Origin: Branchiostoma belcheri
Taxonomy: Eukaryota > Chordata > Leptocardii > Amphioxiformes > Branchiostomatidae
Direction: 5' to 3'
Length of the DNA: 64,000 nucleotides
Assembly (NCBI RefSeq): GCF_001625305.1
Contig: NW_017803859.1
Location: forward strand, 165,456-229,455
Below the pieces are notes generated by a model. It made no database searches. It had not been told where the DNA came from and saw only the letters and a list, made by a program, of their open reading frames with translations. The position numbers and the translations under genes are program-made. Position 1 is the stretch's first letter, and every line of letters starts with the position of its first letter. Shown in pieces: positions 24,647-35,885 of this stretch.

Positions 24647-25489
24647 TCACATTTCCTCTGGGCGGCAGCATTTGTACCCTGCGCCCTGGTGACAGACGAC
24701 CGAGTAATAGTCGTCGACAAACTCGTTTGCCTGGCATTCGGCGCGACAATGCCCTTCGATCCCGAGGCCCCCACAGGAGTGGCTGTTATGGTCTGGTGCA
24801 GCAGTCAAGGTACAGCTTATAAAATCAACATGTCATCTTACGCGTCATGAAATGAGCGAAACCACTCGCCATCGATACATATGGTACTGATATTGATATT
24901 GAAAAAGAAGAAAGAAGTGAAATGATATCTTACTAGGTGACTTTGCCTTACTAAACTTGACGAGGTTGCGTTGAAATCTAAGGGTTTCTTTTTACAACAA
25001 CAACAAGAAACTGGTCGTTCTTTCCCGGCATATGTATGCCTATTCTATGCATAATACTGTGCATAGATTACAACATTAGAAGCAAAGATGTTCATTTTAT
25101 TTATAACGGTGTACAATGCTAATGATGTAACCCAATGAGGAATACTCCAAGAATCTATGATCGCTGTACCACGAATGCCATTTTATGTACAATGCATCGA
25201 AGTTAGGTCTCTTAAGATGTGATTTCTTGTATTGAAAGAAAACTAACGAGGCGAAAAGGATACTGGAGATGGTGACTCCCGCAGCCGCCACGGCAGCAGC
25301 TCCATAAGCGGCCACCAGGAATTGCCACACGGCAGGAGCCACCGCGGCGCCGAAGTAGACAGCCGGTATGGCCAACTGACGGGCCTCCGTCCCCTTCTTC
25401 GGTGGGGCCCTCTTCACGACGGCGCCCAGGGTGGTGTAAGGGACCAGGAGCACCAGGAGCAACAGGCAGTAAGCCGTCTTCTTCTCCAT
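24647..25489 (-). CDS. Big defensin, copy A (two exons)
   Basis: Secreted antimicrobial peptide precursor, about 123 aa from the ATG at 25489 (an in-frame ATG at 25504 would add five residues). Exon 1 is 25264-25489 and exon 2 is 24647-24792; the 471-base intron has GT/AG ends and a phase-1 junction that keeps the frame. Residues 1-22 are a signal peptide. A basic propeptide (VKRAPPKKGTEAR, 25-37) follows. The mature peptide probably starts after Arg37 with the hydrophobic big-defensin domain, whose IPAVYFGAAVAPAVW and GAAAVAAAG segments are the family hallmark. Exon 2 encodes the beta-defensin-like domain with six cysteines spaced 8, 3, 13, 7, 0 and the block FVDDYYSVVC. Known members have about 6, 3, 13-14, 4, 0, so two loops are longer here, and the usual Trp before the second Cys is His. 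The donor (A|GTATCC) is weak. An AATAAA at 24229-24234 (minus strand) may end the transcript. Confidence 0.9.
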
Positions 25490-25877
25490 TGTTTTTCCTG
25501 GCATATGTGTATTGAGGTTATTGCATATTTTTGTTGTCACAGATTTAACAAGGTAAATTTAATTTGTAGTCATCGCAATATGGCGGACATCATGTCGAAG
25601 TAGAATACTGCATCATCAAGAGAATGATAAAAACAAATGTTTATGTTGGAAATGCATGAAACCCGAGATCCCTTCTGTTACCATAGGTAGGTTCATTATA
25701 AAACACATTTTAGTAAAGACGGTCATATATTCGTCTTGTTCTTTGTTTTGTGGAATCCTTTGATTGCCGACAGTATTAATTACCTGTGAGATAGGGACTT
25801 ATTGGTACTAATCTAGGATGAATCAAGTAAGAACTTAAGAGAAAGAAAGCTAGAAGTCGAGATAAATGATCCCTCAC

Positions 25878-25930
25878 CGTTCTCTTTAGCTCTGTCTCGC
25901 GAACGATTCTTGTCTGGTATCTGTACGTTT
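25878..25930 (-). other. Candidate 5' non-coding exon of the big defensin gene
   Basis: On the minus strand, TTTTGGATTTCAG precedes and GTGAGG follows a 53-base segment about 390 bases upstream of the start codon. The same splice-like borders are kept in copy B (30082-30134) and copy C (35427-35479, plus strand). 53 is not a multiple of three, so if used it would be untranslated. No transcript evidence. Confidence 0.35.
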
Positions 25931-26041
25931 CTGAAATCCAAAACTATAAGTACGGTGTTTATAAACATTATCTTAAAATGTATGCGAGAACAGAACCACC
26001 TGTAGATAAGAGATAATAGTAACAGTAAACGCACGTCATTG

Positions 26042-26163
26042 TTTTCCAGGAAACAGGTCGCGAAAACATGTCGTCCTTGTCAGATATCATATCTATGGCG
26101 TCTATTTGCTACAGCCCTATGTTGGGTCACAAGAGGTTCCTGAACTTCGGTGACACCAAGTAA
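26042..26163. promoter_or_regulatory. Conserved ~120 bp element upstream of the defensin gene
   Basis: This lies about 555-675 bases 5' of the copy A start codon and is kept in copies B (30246-30367) and C (35188-35321). It starts TTTTCCAGGAAAC, which contains a TTCNNNGAA palindrome like a STAT site, and ends GGTTCCTGAACTTCGGTGAC. A diverged relative occurs in each arm near the palindrome centre (31973-32085 and 32588-32700). It also has an exon-like look on the plus strand (acceptor-like TTTTCCAG, then a short open frame). The function is not known. Confidence 0.4.
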
Positions 26164-26304
26164 TGCAGATATTTCACATTGAACCAAATTACACCACTTA
26201 AATGTGTTACGGGAATATTATATGCGGTCATTCGCCATTCACTAGCCTAGATTAATACATCGAGGTCTGATTTAGTCAATTTTATACTCGGGTTTATTAT
26301 AGTC

Positions 26305-26577
26305 GCGTCGGTGGCGCAACGTAAAATGGCGTCGGTTGCGCAACGGTTAGAGCGTTGGACTCGGAACCGAGAGGTCCCGGGTTCGATACTCACCGTGGCC
26401 CGACGTTGTGTCCCTGGGAAAGGCACTTTACACGACTTCCCCACCTATACGGTGGAGTGACGCCCACCGAGCCTCTTAGGCTAATCTGTCTGTAAAGGTG
26501 CCAAAAACACCTTACGGATTTGGTGCGCCGATGTGACAACATCTCATATTGGCCACTGAGAGCCGTAATTTTTTTTT
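26305..26577 (+). mobile_element. tRNA-derived SINE with target-site duplication, tail type III
   Basis: Flanked by the direct repeat TTATAGTC (26297-26304 and 26578-26585). The head has GGTTGCGCAACGGTTAGAGC and GGGTTCGATACTC; the centre GGGAAAGGCACTTTACACGA; the tail differs from the other copies and ends in poly-T. Copies B and C keep a single uninterrupted version of the site (near 30493 and 34235), so it inserted after the duplication. Confidence 0.9.
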
Positions 26578-26845
26578 TTATAGTCAGGGGTAGACTAAGG
26601 CCCGTTACTGATTTCCTCTGTATCTCTTTATAATGGTTATTACAAAGAAAGCAGAAGGCCCCTCATCCGTATAACGCATTTAGGGCCGCGTGAGTTTTAT
26701 TTGCGTCCCGCAGGTGCAAAGTACAAGCGCAGGAACAAAGTTTGCGTCGGTAAAGAGAATCTAGTAAAGAACGATATACACTTTCAACAAACACATCGTT
26801 GTTACTACGTTCTTGCCTGTGGTCGTAATGCTAAAACCGTATAAC

Positions 26846-27604
26846 ATTGACGTTGGTCAGCATACCATGCTGATATCACACTTTTGCTAAGAAAACATGC
26901 AAAACATGCACCCATATTCGCCAAATTAGGTCATCATCTAACAGCAGGTATTCTAACAAAAAATTACCAAACCTAATCCAGTTAATGAGTTAAGGTTGAG
27001 GGGGTGGGTGTGTTAAGGGCAGACAGTACAATTACCTTTGGCCATAGGAACCTATGGTTAAACGCACTGAAACAAGTTCCCATGAAAATTCTTTTTCACA
27101 TTTCAGTCTTTCAAAATTTGTCCACACCAGAGAGCCACAAGGGTCTGTTTTCGAAATATAAAAAGAAAATAGGGGATTGGCTAGCTAAAACTCTTACAAC
27201 AGCTGACAAGGCTAGTCCACTTAGGTTTAGACGGCGGAATATCTGCTGAGATGTCAGAGCAATGTTTATGTAATACGAGGTTTTCCCGTATAACGTCCTT
27301 GATTAGTCTCCACCAGGCATCATCCTATACGGGGGGGGAATTGTCGTAAAAGTAGGTAAGAAAACGGGGGAATAAATTATAATAGTTAGCAGGAGTCGGG
27401 AAGGTTAATTTCCCCCTCCGACGCAAATCAAAACGGTGGTCAAATGTTCTCCCCTGGCCCTGGCCAATTACTCTCCATATTTGGCTAAATTTTATTGCCG
27501 TTGAACCCGCCTTGGTGGTTTGGTAGAGGCTATAACCTGCACGGACACTGTATTAAAGAGCACTAGGTTATAACAGTGACCGCTGAAGTTCCACAGCCGA
27601 GTAC
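26846..27604. other. Unique sequence between copies A and B
   Basis: Copy A homology ends near 26840 and the repeat flanking copy B begins near 27605. The open frame at 27004-27249 has no recognisable domain. No gene supported. Confidence 0.5.
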
Positions 27605-28137
27605 AATATTTACCTCCATGAAAAATGGAGGTATTGTTTTTGGCGTGTCTGTCTTTGCGTCTGTGGGTGTTTCTGTGTGAGTTTCCGCAATGATGTAGTC
27701 AGCATAACTTCATAACGCCTTTATGGATTGTGATGATATTTGGTATGCTGGTAATTCTTAGAAAGACAAAGATCAAGGTCAAATATGAGCCTCCTGGTGG
27801 GTGACCTTCATACTACAGCAGAACTTCCGGTTTTGTATCTTTTGTCCTGAACATGTTATGGTCTTGACGTTTAAGAGACAGATAGCTTTTCCTGTGAGGA
27901 ATAAGTGATGTGGATTTGGTCCCCCTAGCAGCTTGTTTTGGAACTACAGGGGACTTTCTGGCGAAATCTTTAAAAGCCAATAAGTCCAAATAGGAACAAC
28001 GTATTTTCATCATATTTTATGTGTAGGTAGCTGAGAGAGAGTTGTACATAATAAAATGCGAAATATGCAAATGAGGACCTAATTTGCATAAGTAAGGAGG
28101 ACATTCTATAATTACAGTGTTTTATATAATAGTTCTT
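27605..28137 (+). repeat. Dispersed repeat bordering copy B, with terminal hairpin
   Basis: A hairpin TACCTCCATG/CATGGAGGTA type (about 27611-27634) leads into GTCTGTCTTTGCGTCTGTGG and then the ATGATATTTGGTATG, CCTCCTGGTGGGTGACC and GCAGAACTTCCGG blocks. The part from about 27671 on is matched in inverted orientation at 37430-37892. The hairpin end recalls the repeat at 9.0 kb in layout but not in sequence. Confidence 0.6.
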
Positions 28138-28850
28138 ACAATCACTACAGCAAGGGGGCAGGTCCAGTGGTAGTACTGTGTGTTTAACTCCCATACTCTT
28201 TCCCAAATGCTGAGTGCCAAGCAGAAAAAGCAGCATCTACGAGCGTACCGTGTTTAAAGTCTTCGGTACGACTCGGTCGGAGATCGGACTTGCGGCAAGG
28301 CGAGCACTCTACTCACTTGGTCATTACACCAGTAGAGACTCTGATTATAAACACACATACACACCTTTTCCTACCTGCCATACTGGTTAGAAGAAAACAA
28401 TGACGAAATAGAAGTCATATGCATGAACTTTATTCTGATTTTCTGTCAATTCTACTATTCAGTGTGACTATGATGTCATCGCGAGCACAGCGCAGAGGCG
28501 TGGACAACTGCCGGGTGCAGAGTTAGGTCATCTGCAGTGGCGTGGCCGTCAGCTGAAAACATGGGAGCAACAAAAACGTCAGGAAAACAGTGCGCGGCAA
28601 TGCAAAAGTTAGTCAATGATTGCTCTCTCTTTCAATCGAATGCACAGTATATGTGAGAGTGTACATATGTGTTGATGTCACATATTTATTTCATGTCATA
28701 CATGCATGAACATGTAACAAGTTGAATTGTTTCATCGGTCAATTAACTCTCTTCTACTGAGCGGACGAAAATCCTATCTTATTAACTACATAACATTAAC
28801 AGAGACGGCACTTTGCTCATACATTCATGTAAAATATCCGGATGCACCTT

Positions 28851-29693
28851 TCACATTTCCTCTGGGCGGCAGCATTTGTACCCTGCTTCCTGGTGACAGA
28901 CGACCGAGTAATAGTCGTCGACAAACTCGTTTGCCTGGCATTCGGCGCGACAATGCCCTTCGATCCCGAGGCCCCCACAGGAGTGGCTGTTATGGTCTGG
29001 TGCAGCAGTCAAGGTACAGCTTATAAAATCAACATGTCATCTTACGCGTCATGAAATGAGCGAAACCACTCGCCATCGATACATATGGTACTGATATTGA
29101 TATTGAAAAAGAAGAAAGAAGTGAAATGATATCTTACTAGGTGACTTTGCCTTACTAAACTTGACGAGGTTGCGTTGAAATCTAAGGGTTTCTTTTTACA
29201 ACAACAACAAGAAACTGGTCGTTCTTTCCCGTCATATGTATGCCTATTCTATGCATAATACTGTGCATAGATTACAACATTAGAAGCAAAGATGTTCATT
29301 TTATTTATAACGGTGTACAATGCTAATGATGTAACCCAATGAGGAATACCCCAAGAATCTATGATCGCTGTACCACGAATGCCATTTTATGTACAATGCA
29401 TCGAAGTTAGGTCTCTTAAGATGTGATTTCTTGTATCTAAAGAAAACTAACGAGGCGAAAAGGATACTGGAGATGGTGACTCCCGCAGCCGCCACGGCAG
29501 CAGCTCCATAAGCGGCCACCAGGAATTGCCACACGGCAGGAGCCACCGCGGCGCCGAAGTAGACAGCCGGTATGGCCAACTGACGGGCCTCCGTCCCCTT
29601 CTTCGGTGGGGCCCTCTTCACGACGGCGCCAAGGGCGGTGTAAGGGACCAGGAGCACCAGGAACAACAGGCAGTAAGCCGTCTTTTTCTCCAT
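28851..29693 (-). CDS. Big defensin, copy B (two exons)
   Basis: Tandem duplicate of copy A at a constant 4204-base offset. Exon 1 is 29468-29693 (ATG 29693) and exon 2 is 28851-28996, with the same phase-1 intron. The product is about 123 aa with signal peptide, VKR...TEAR propeptide, hydrophobic IPAVYFGAAVAPAVW domain and six-cysteine domain, all intact. Visible protein differences from A: Phe for Leu at residue 11 and Ala for Thr at 20 in the signal peptide, and Glu for Gly three residues after the fourth cysteine. The intron is open in frame as in A. It lies in the left palindrome arm, divergent from copy C across the palindrome. Likely extracellular host-defence peptide (family knowledge). 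Confidence 0.9.
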
Positions 29694-31261
29694 TGTTTTT
29701 CCTGGCATATGTGTATCGAGGTTATTGCATACATATGTTGTCACAGATTTAACAAGGTAAATTTAATTTGTAGTCATCGCAATATGGCGGACATCATGTC
29801 GAAGTAGAATACTGCATCATCAAGAGAATTATAAAAACAAATGTTTATGTTGGAAATACATGAAACCCGATATCCCTTCTGTTACCATAGGTAGGTTCAT
29901 TATAAAACACATTTTAGTAAAGACGGTCATATATTCGTCTTGTTCTTTGTTTTGTGGAATCCTTTGATTGCCGACAGTATTAATTACCTGTGAGATAGGG
30001 ACTTATTGGTACTAATCTAGGATGAATCAAGTAAGAACTTAAGAGAAAGAAAGCTAGAAGTCGAGATAAATGATCCCTCACCGTTCTCTTTAGCTCTGTC
30101 TCGCGAACGATTCTTGTCTGGTATCTGTACGTTTCTGAAATCCAAAACTATAAGTACGGTGTTTATAAACATTATCTTAAAATGTATGCGAGAACAGAAC
30201 CACCTGTAGATAAGAGATAATAGTAACAGTAAACGCACGTCATTGTTTTCCAGGAAACAGGTCGCGAAAACATGTCGTCCTTGTCAGATATCATATCTAT
30301 GGCGTCTATTTGCTACAGCCCTATGTTGGGTCACAAGAGGTTCCTGAACTTCGGTGACACCAAGTAATGCAGATCTTTCACATTGAACCAAATTACACCA
30401 CTTAAAGGTGTTACGGGAATATTATATGCGGTCATTCGCCATTCACTAGCCTAGATTAATACATCGAGGTCTGATTTCGTCAATTTTATACTCGGTTTTA
30501 TTAAAGTCAGTGATAGATTAAGGCCCGTTACTGATTTCCTCTGTATCTCTTTATAATGGTTATTACAAAGAAAGCAGAAGGCCCCTCATCCGTATAACGC
30601 ATTTAGGGCCGCGTGAGTTTTATTTGCGTCCCGCAGGTGCAAAGTACAAGCGCAGGAACAAAGTTTGCGTCGGAAAAGAGAATGTAGTAAAGAACGATAT
30701 ACACTTTCAACAAACACATCGTTGTTACTATGTTACTGTGGTCGTAATGCTAAAACCCTGCAAACGTTTTAAATGCGTAGCTACTTTAAACGTTAATGGG
30801 GTTTCGTTTTATTAAAACTTTGCGTTTGGGGGTTATGGTACGTTTGTGTGAATAAAGGTAATATATAAATTCATTTAACCGATTGATTTGATAGTCTCGA
30901 AAGATAACTTTCTTCGAGACTAATTATCTTTTATTCACCTTTTTGTAAGAGAATGAGTAGAAAACTAGCACCATCTCTACTACATTGACGATCAAAACAT
31001 TGACTCGGTTACAAATACCTCAAACGGCAGGGGCTGGTATCTGAGCAGTATGAAAGAACGGCTTACGTAAGGTTGGGGGTCATGTTTGAATTGAAACCTC
31101 TACCTCACACAGTACAAACTCCGCCTCCGCCAAAGTGCATTCTTCTGTCAGTTTGAGGCTAGTATTATATGGGGTTCGGCAGGCCTCCATCCGGGGGATT
31201 TGTAGTGAATCATCAACTTTCAGAAAGTTAGTTTGTACCATCGCCCACAGGGGCATGCCCC

Positions 31262-31500
31262 TACCCATTTTCGAAAGGTGTGGTGGATTCTTTAACGTGC
31301 GTGGGGTGTGGCTATCCCCAAACAACTAACCTCCATTTAACGTCCTATCCGAGGGACGTCCTTGACCAAAGATAGATAAACCTGAGTGCAGTGAGGAAAG
31401 TTGTGTAAAGTGCCTTTTCCAAGGACATGTCTGGGCATGTAGGTGGAATCGAACCCAGTTTGTCCTTGGAACTCAAGCATTATCTGGCATGACGTCTCCT
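31262..31500 (-). mobile_element. tRNA-derived SINE, tail type II (left palindrome arm)
   Basis: The minus strand reads a degenerate tRNA head with GGGTTCGATTCC, then GGCACTTTACACAAC and a tail with AGGACGTTAAATGGAGG and ACGTTAAAGAATCCACCACA. The matching copy in the right arm is at 33237-33480. It predates the inversion. Confidence 0.8.
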
Positions 31501-31689
31501 TATACTGGCAGCGGGTAAAATAGTCTTTTGCTAACAATGCAACTAGAGATAATTTAAAATAGTAAAATGATCACCTTCTCTACGCACTGCAAAATGGAGA
31601 ACAAATGGGTAAATGAATAAATAAATGACATTGTATGTATGGATAGACACTAGATTAATTAGTGAACGGTGGATAACTTACTTACTCCC

Positions 31690-31825
31690 GACTCACCCAC
31701 CAACTCACTCACCTGTCCACCCACTCACCCAATCACTCACCCAACCACACACTCATCCACTCACTCACTCACTCACTCACTCACTCACTTACCCACTCAC
31801 TCACTCACTTACTCACCCACTCCAC
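31690..31825. repeat. CACT microsatellite (left arm)
   Basis: CACTCACT/CACCCACT units. The inverted counterpart in the right arm is GAGT-rich (32833-33080) and has expanded further, with an added GT run. The Thr/His-rich frames here are repeat artefacts. Confidence 0.9.
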
Positions 31826-32094
31826 AACCAGCTCAGTTCAGGGCAGGCCAACTAGGCTGTGGCTATTACAAAGGACTTGTCCTGCTGACAAGACATGAAA
31901 AAAAATTACGCCAACATTTAAGGTAGGTGGTTTGACAATCTACAATAACTTTAAGTACATAGTAAATTAATCCAGTGTTACTGAAGTTCACGAAACTTCT
32001 GGTGACCCATGAGTGACGTAATAAAAATGTCCTGTTTTTGAAGCTTCTTTCAACATTTGCTCTGATAAGCTTCCTGGAAAACAACTAAGTCAAT

Positions 32095-32300
32095 CTATCC
32101 CGGGTTGGAGTCCTGACATGCCACCGATCTTGTGTCCTTAGGAAAGGCACTTCACACGACTTTACTCACTTCGCTCAGGTTTGGTATTATATTGTCGATG
32201 TCCCCTGTGTTGGTGGCGACATTAACATAAGTTAAAAAAACTTGAGTGTGCCGTCACCACGTCTTGTGATTACATGTTGGAATATATTTTTAAAAAATAA
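32095..32300 (+). mobile_element. 5'-truncated SINE in the palindrome spacer, tail type I
   Basis: Begins within box B (CCCGGGTTGGAGTCCTGAC), then GGAAAGGCACTTCACACGAC and TTGGTGGCGACATTAACATA, ending near 32290. It is absent from both arms and lies at the left edge of the ~480-base spacer. The remaining spacer (32300-32577) has no recognisable content. Confidence 0.75.
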
Positions 32301-32832
32301 TTAAAAGGCATGCAGCATAAAATTGATACAAAGAAATCGATTTGAAGTAGAGACGCATGACTCATTACAATACTAACATATCTAATCATATTTGAAGAAT
32401 GTATTTGGTCGGAAAGGCAGGCGTGGGCTACCTTACTACAACAGTCTAAAGTTCAATTCTCTGTTACGGAGTTACTGCCAGACGTTTATTTTTCTAATTA
32501 TACACGAACACTATCACTATCACTTTGTGATAACAAAAACATCTGCATACAATGACGCAGGATAAATTCGAAAATAGATTGACTTAGTTGTTTTCCAGGA
32601 AGCTTATCAGAGCAAATGTTGAAAGAAGCTTCAAAAACAGGATATTTTCATCACGTCATTCATGGGTCACCAGAAGTTTCGTGAACTTCAGTAACACTGG
32701 ATTGATTTACTATGGACTTAAAGTTATTGTAGATTGTCAAAATCTTAAACGTTGCCGTATTTTTTGTCATGTCTTGTCAGCAGGACAAGTCCTTTGTAAT
32801 AGCTACAGCCTAGTTGGCCTGCCCTGAGCTGG

Positions 32833-33085
32833 TTGTGGAGTGGGTGGGTGAGTGAGTGAGTGAGTGAGTGAGTGAGTGAGGAGTCAGTGAGTGGGTGAGT
32901 AAGTGGGTGAGTGGGTGAGTGTGTGTGAGTGAGTGAGTGAGTGCGTGAGTGTGTGTGTGTGTGTGTGTGTGTATGTGTTAGTAGTGAGTGGATGAGTGTG
33001 TGATTGGTTGGGTGAGTGAGTGAGTGAATGAGTTGGTGAGTGGGTGAGTGAGAGGGTGAGTGGGTGGGTGAGTAAGTAAGTTATT
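32833..33085. repeat. GAGT/GTGT microsatellite (right arm)
   Basis: GAGTGAGTGGGT units with an internal (GT)n run at about 32946-32973. Inverted counterpart of 31690-31825. Confidence 0.9.
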
Positions 33086-33236
33086 CCCCGTTCACTAATT
33101 AATCTAGTGTCTATCCATACATACAATGTCATCCTTGTTCTCCATTCCGCAATGCGTGGAGGAGGTGATCATTTTAACTGTTTTAAATTACCTCTAGTTG
33201 CGTTGATAACAAAAGACTGTTTTACCCGCTGCCAGT

Positions 33237-33480
33237 ATAAAAAACGTCATGATAGATAATGCTTGAGTTCCAAGGACAAACTGGGTTCGATTCCACCTAC
33301 ATGCCCAGACATGTCATTGGAAAAGGCACTTTACACAACTTTCCTCACTGCACTCAGGTTTACCTATCTTTGGTCAAGGATGTCCCTCGGATAGGACGTT
33401 GAATGGAGGTTAGTTGCTTGGAGAGGGCCACGCCCCACTCACGTTAAAGAACCCACCACACCTTTCGAAAAAGGGTAGGG
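33237..33480 (+). mobile_element. tRNA-derived SINE, tail type II (right palindrome arm)
   Basis: A GGGTTCGATTCCACC box B, then GGCACTTTACACAAC, AGGACGTTGAATGGAGG and ACGTTAAAGAACCCACCACA. Inverted partner of 31262-31500. Confidence 0.8.
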
Positions 33481-34365
33481 GCATGCCCCTGTGGGCGATG
33501 GTACAAACTAACTTTCTGAAAGTTGATGATTCACTACAAATCCCCCGGATGGAGGCCTGCCGAACCCCATATAATACTAGCCTCAAACTGACAGAAGAAT
33601 GCACTTTGGCGGAGGCGGAGTTTGTACTGTGTGAGGTAGAAGTTTCAATTCAAACATGACCCCCAACCTTACGTAAGCCGTTCTTTTAATACTGCTCAGA
33701 TAACAGCCCCTGCCGTTTGAGGTATTTGTAACCGAGTCAATGTTTTGATAGTCAATGTAGTAGAGATGGTGCTAGTTTTCTACTCATTCTCTTACAAAAA
33801 GGTGAATAAAAGATAATTAGTCTCGAAGAAAGTTATCTTTCGAGGCTATTAAATCAATCGGTTAAATGAATTTACATACCTTTATTCACACAAACGTACC
33901 ATAACCCCCGCACGCGAAGTTTTAATAAAACGAAACCCCATTAACGTTTAAAGTAGCTACGCATTTAAAACGTTTGCAGGGTTTTAGCATTACGACCACA
34001 GTAACATAGTAACAACGATGTGTTTGTTGAAAGTGTATATCGTTCTTTACTACATTCTCATTCCCGACGCAAACTTTGTTCCTGCGCTTGTACTTTGCAC
34101 CTGCGGGACGCAAATAAAACTCACGCGGCCCTAAATGCGTTATACGGATGAGGGGCCTCCTGCTTTCTTTTTAATAACCATTATAAAGAGATACAGAGGA
34201 AATCAGTAACGGGCCTTAGTCTACCCCTGACTATAATAAAACCGAGCATAAAATTAACTAAATGAGACCTCGATGTATCAATCTAGGCTAGTGAATGGCG
34301 AATGGCCGCATATAATATTCACCTTTAAGTGGTGTAATTTAAACCAAATTGGTTCAATGTGAAAG

Positions 34366-35187
34366 GCGTCAGCAGGGCAAATGGTTTTAAATTTGTAGAT
34401 AATTATGTACGTGCAGCCATGAATTCGCCAATGGTTACTCGCATGACGACGTGCATGTACGTCCAACTTAAAATGTCCCAAAGGTTTGTGTTGTTTCCGC
34501 TATAACATTTGGGTCTTCTGCAGAATGCCTATTTTCTTTCCATTCTATATCTCGCCTAGCCGCTCCACTAGATGATATAATTCTGCTATTTTAAAATCCA
34601 AGACAATAGATATTGAATAGGTGTTGCCTTATCGTGATGTGAGTGAACTATATGACAATTTCCAAACGATCATTGGTGGACGTCATGCCGCCCATTATAT
34701 TACGAGGGGACATAATACAAGCTTAGCTTAATACAAGACGAAGTGACTTGTAGCGAAGCACCATTTCCAGACAGTAGTATTTGGACCATCACACCCCCAC
34801 CCGCATGTCCCTACTCTTTTCCAAATGTGTGGTGGGTTCTTTAACGTGCGTGGGGTGTGGCTCTCCACAAACACCGGAACTCCATTTAACGTCCCATCTG
34901 AGGGAGTCTCATTAACTACTCATTTACACCTGAGTGAAGTAAGAAAGGTCGTGTAAAGTGCATTTCCCAAGGGCATAAGATCGGTAACAAGGCAGGACTC
35001 GAACCCAGGAGCCCTTACCTCTGAGCCGAACACGCTACCGTTTGCGCCAAACTATTCCGCAAATACGATATTGACTACGATGCAATAAGGTATTATCAAA
35101 TTTGGTGGCCTTTTAAGTACGGGCATGTAACAGGCTTCAGATGGCTTTTCCAATCGTACGTTTCGTAACATGCGTGGATGGAATATA
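34366..35187. mobile_element. ~0.8 kb insertion in copy C only
   Basis: Copies A and B read without a break from the upstream element through GCAGAT(A/C)TTTCACATTG; copy C is interrupted here. The insert includes a SINE (34800-35062, minus). The rest (34366-34800 and 35062-35187) has no recognisable content. Confidence 0.65.
34800..35062 (-). mobile_element. tRNA-derived SINE, tail type II
   Basis: On the minus strand: GGCGCAAACGGTAGCGTGTT head, GGGTTCGAGTCCTG box B, GGGAAATGCACTTTACACGA, GGGACGTTAAATGGAG, ACGTTAAAGAACCCACCACA. Part of the copy C insertion. Confidence 0.85.
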
Positions 35188-35885
35188 TCTGCATTACTTG
35201 GTGTCATCGAAGTTCAGGAACCTCTTGTGGCCCAACATAGGGCCGTAGCAAATAGACGCCATAGATATGATATCTGACAAGGACGACATGTTTTCGCGAC
35301 CTGTTTCCTGGAAAACAATGACGTGCGTTTACTGTTACTATTATCTCTTATCTACAGGTGGTTCTATTCTCGCATACATTTTGAGATAATGTATATAAAC
35401 ACCGTACTTATAGTTTTGGATTTCAGAAACGTACAGATACCAGACAAGAATCGTTCGAGAGACAGAGCTACAGAGAACGGTGAGGGATCATTTATCTCGT
35501 CTTCTAGCTTTCTTTCTCTTAAGTTCTTACTTGATTCATTCTATATTTACAGTACCAATAAGTCCCTATCTCACAGGTAATTAGTACTGTCGGCAATCAA
35601 ATGATTCCACAAAACAAAGAACAACAAGCCGAATGTATAACCGTCTTTACTAAAATGTGTTTTATAATGAACCTACCTATGGTAACAGAAAGCAGACAAT
35701 CAAGGATTTCGGGTTTCATGTATTTCCAATATAAACATTTGTTTTTATCATTCTCTTGATGATGTAGTATTCTACTTCGACATGATGTCCGCCATATTGC
35801 GATGACTACAAATTAAATTTACCTTGTTAAATCTGTGACAACATATGTATGCAATAACCTCAATACACATATGCCAGGAAAAACA

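Larger units (their letters stand above)
21337..26845. repeat. Segmental duplication copy A (big defensin locus)
   Basis: From CAAGGGGGCAGGTCCACTGG (21355) to the break near 26840, this matches copy B (28138 to about 30760) in direct orientation at near identity, and copy C (37430 down to about 33980) in inverted orientation. Within the defensin gene the A-to-B offset is exactly 4204 bases. A differs by a 2.55 kb TIR element, an expanded CA tract and a SINE. 26845-27600, between A and B, holds no recognised gene. Confidence 0.9.

Noticed and set aside
24638-24850. 70-codon plus-strand frame with a signal-peptide-like start, kept in all three copies (also 28842-29054 and 36536-36739 minus)
   Set aside because: It is the antisense of big defensin exon 2; the opposite strand encodes the six-cysteine domain in phase with exon 1. 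Its conservation is explained by the duplication.
25322-25603. 93-codon plus-strand frame, kept in copies B and C
   Set aside because: Antisense shadow of big defensin exon 1.
26049-26163. Plus-strand exon-like frame after TTTTCCAG in the conserved upstream element
   Set aside because: No upstream exon partner could be supported, and changes between copies are not mainly silent. Kept only as a non-coding or regulatory candidate.
30624-30815. 63-codon frame shared by copies B and C
   Set aside because: Starts with TTG, no domain, and conservation is explained by the palindrome.
31625-31926. Thr/His/Pro-rich frames
   Set aside because: Microsatellite artefact.
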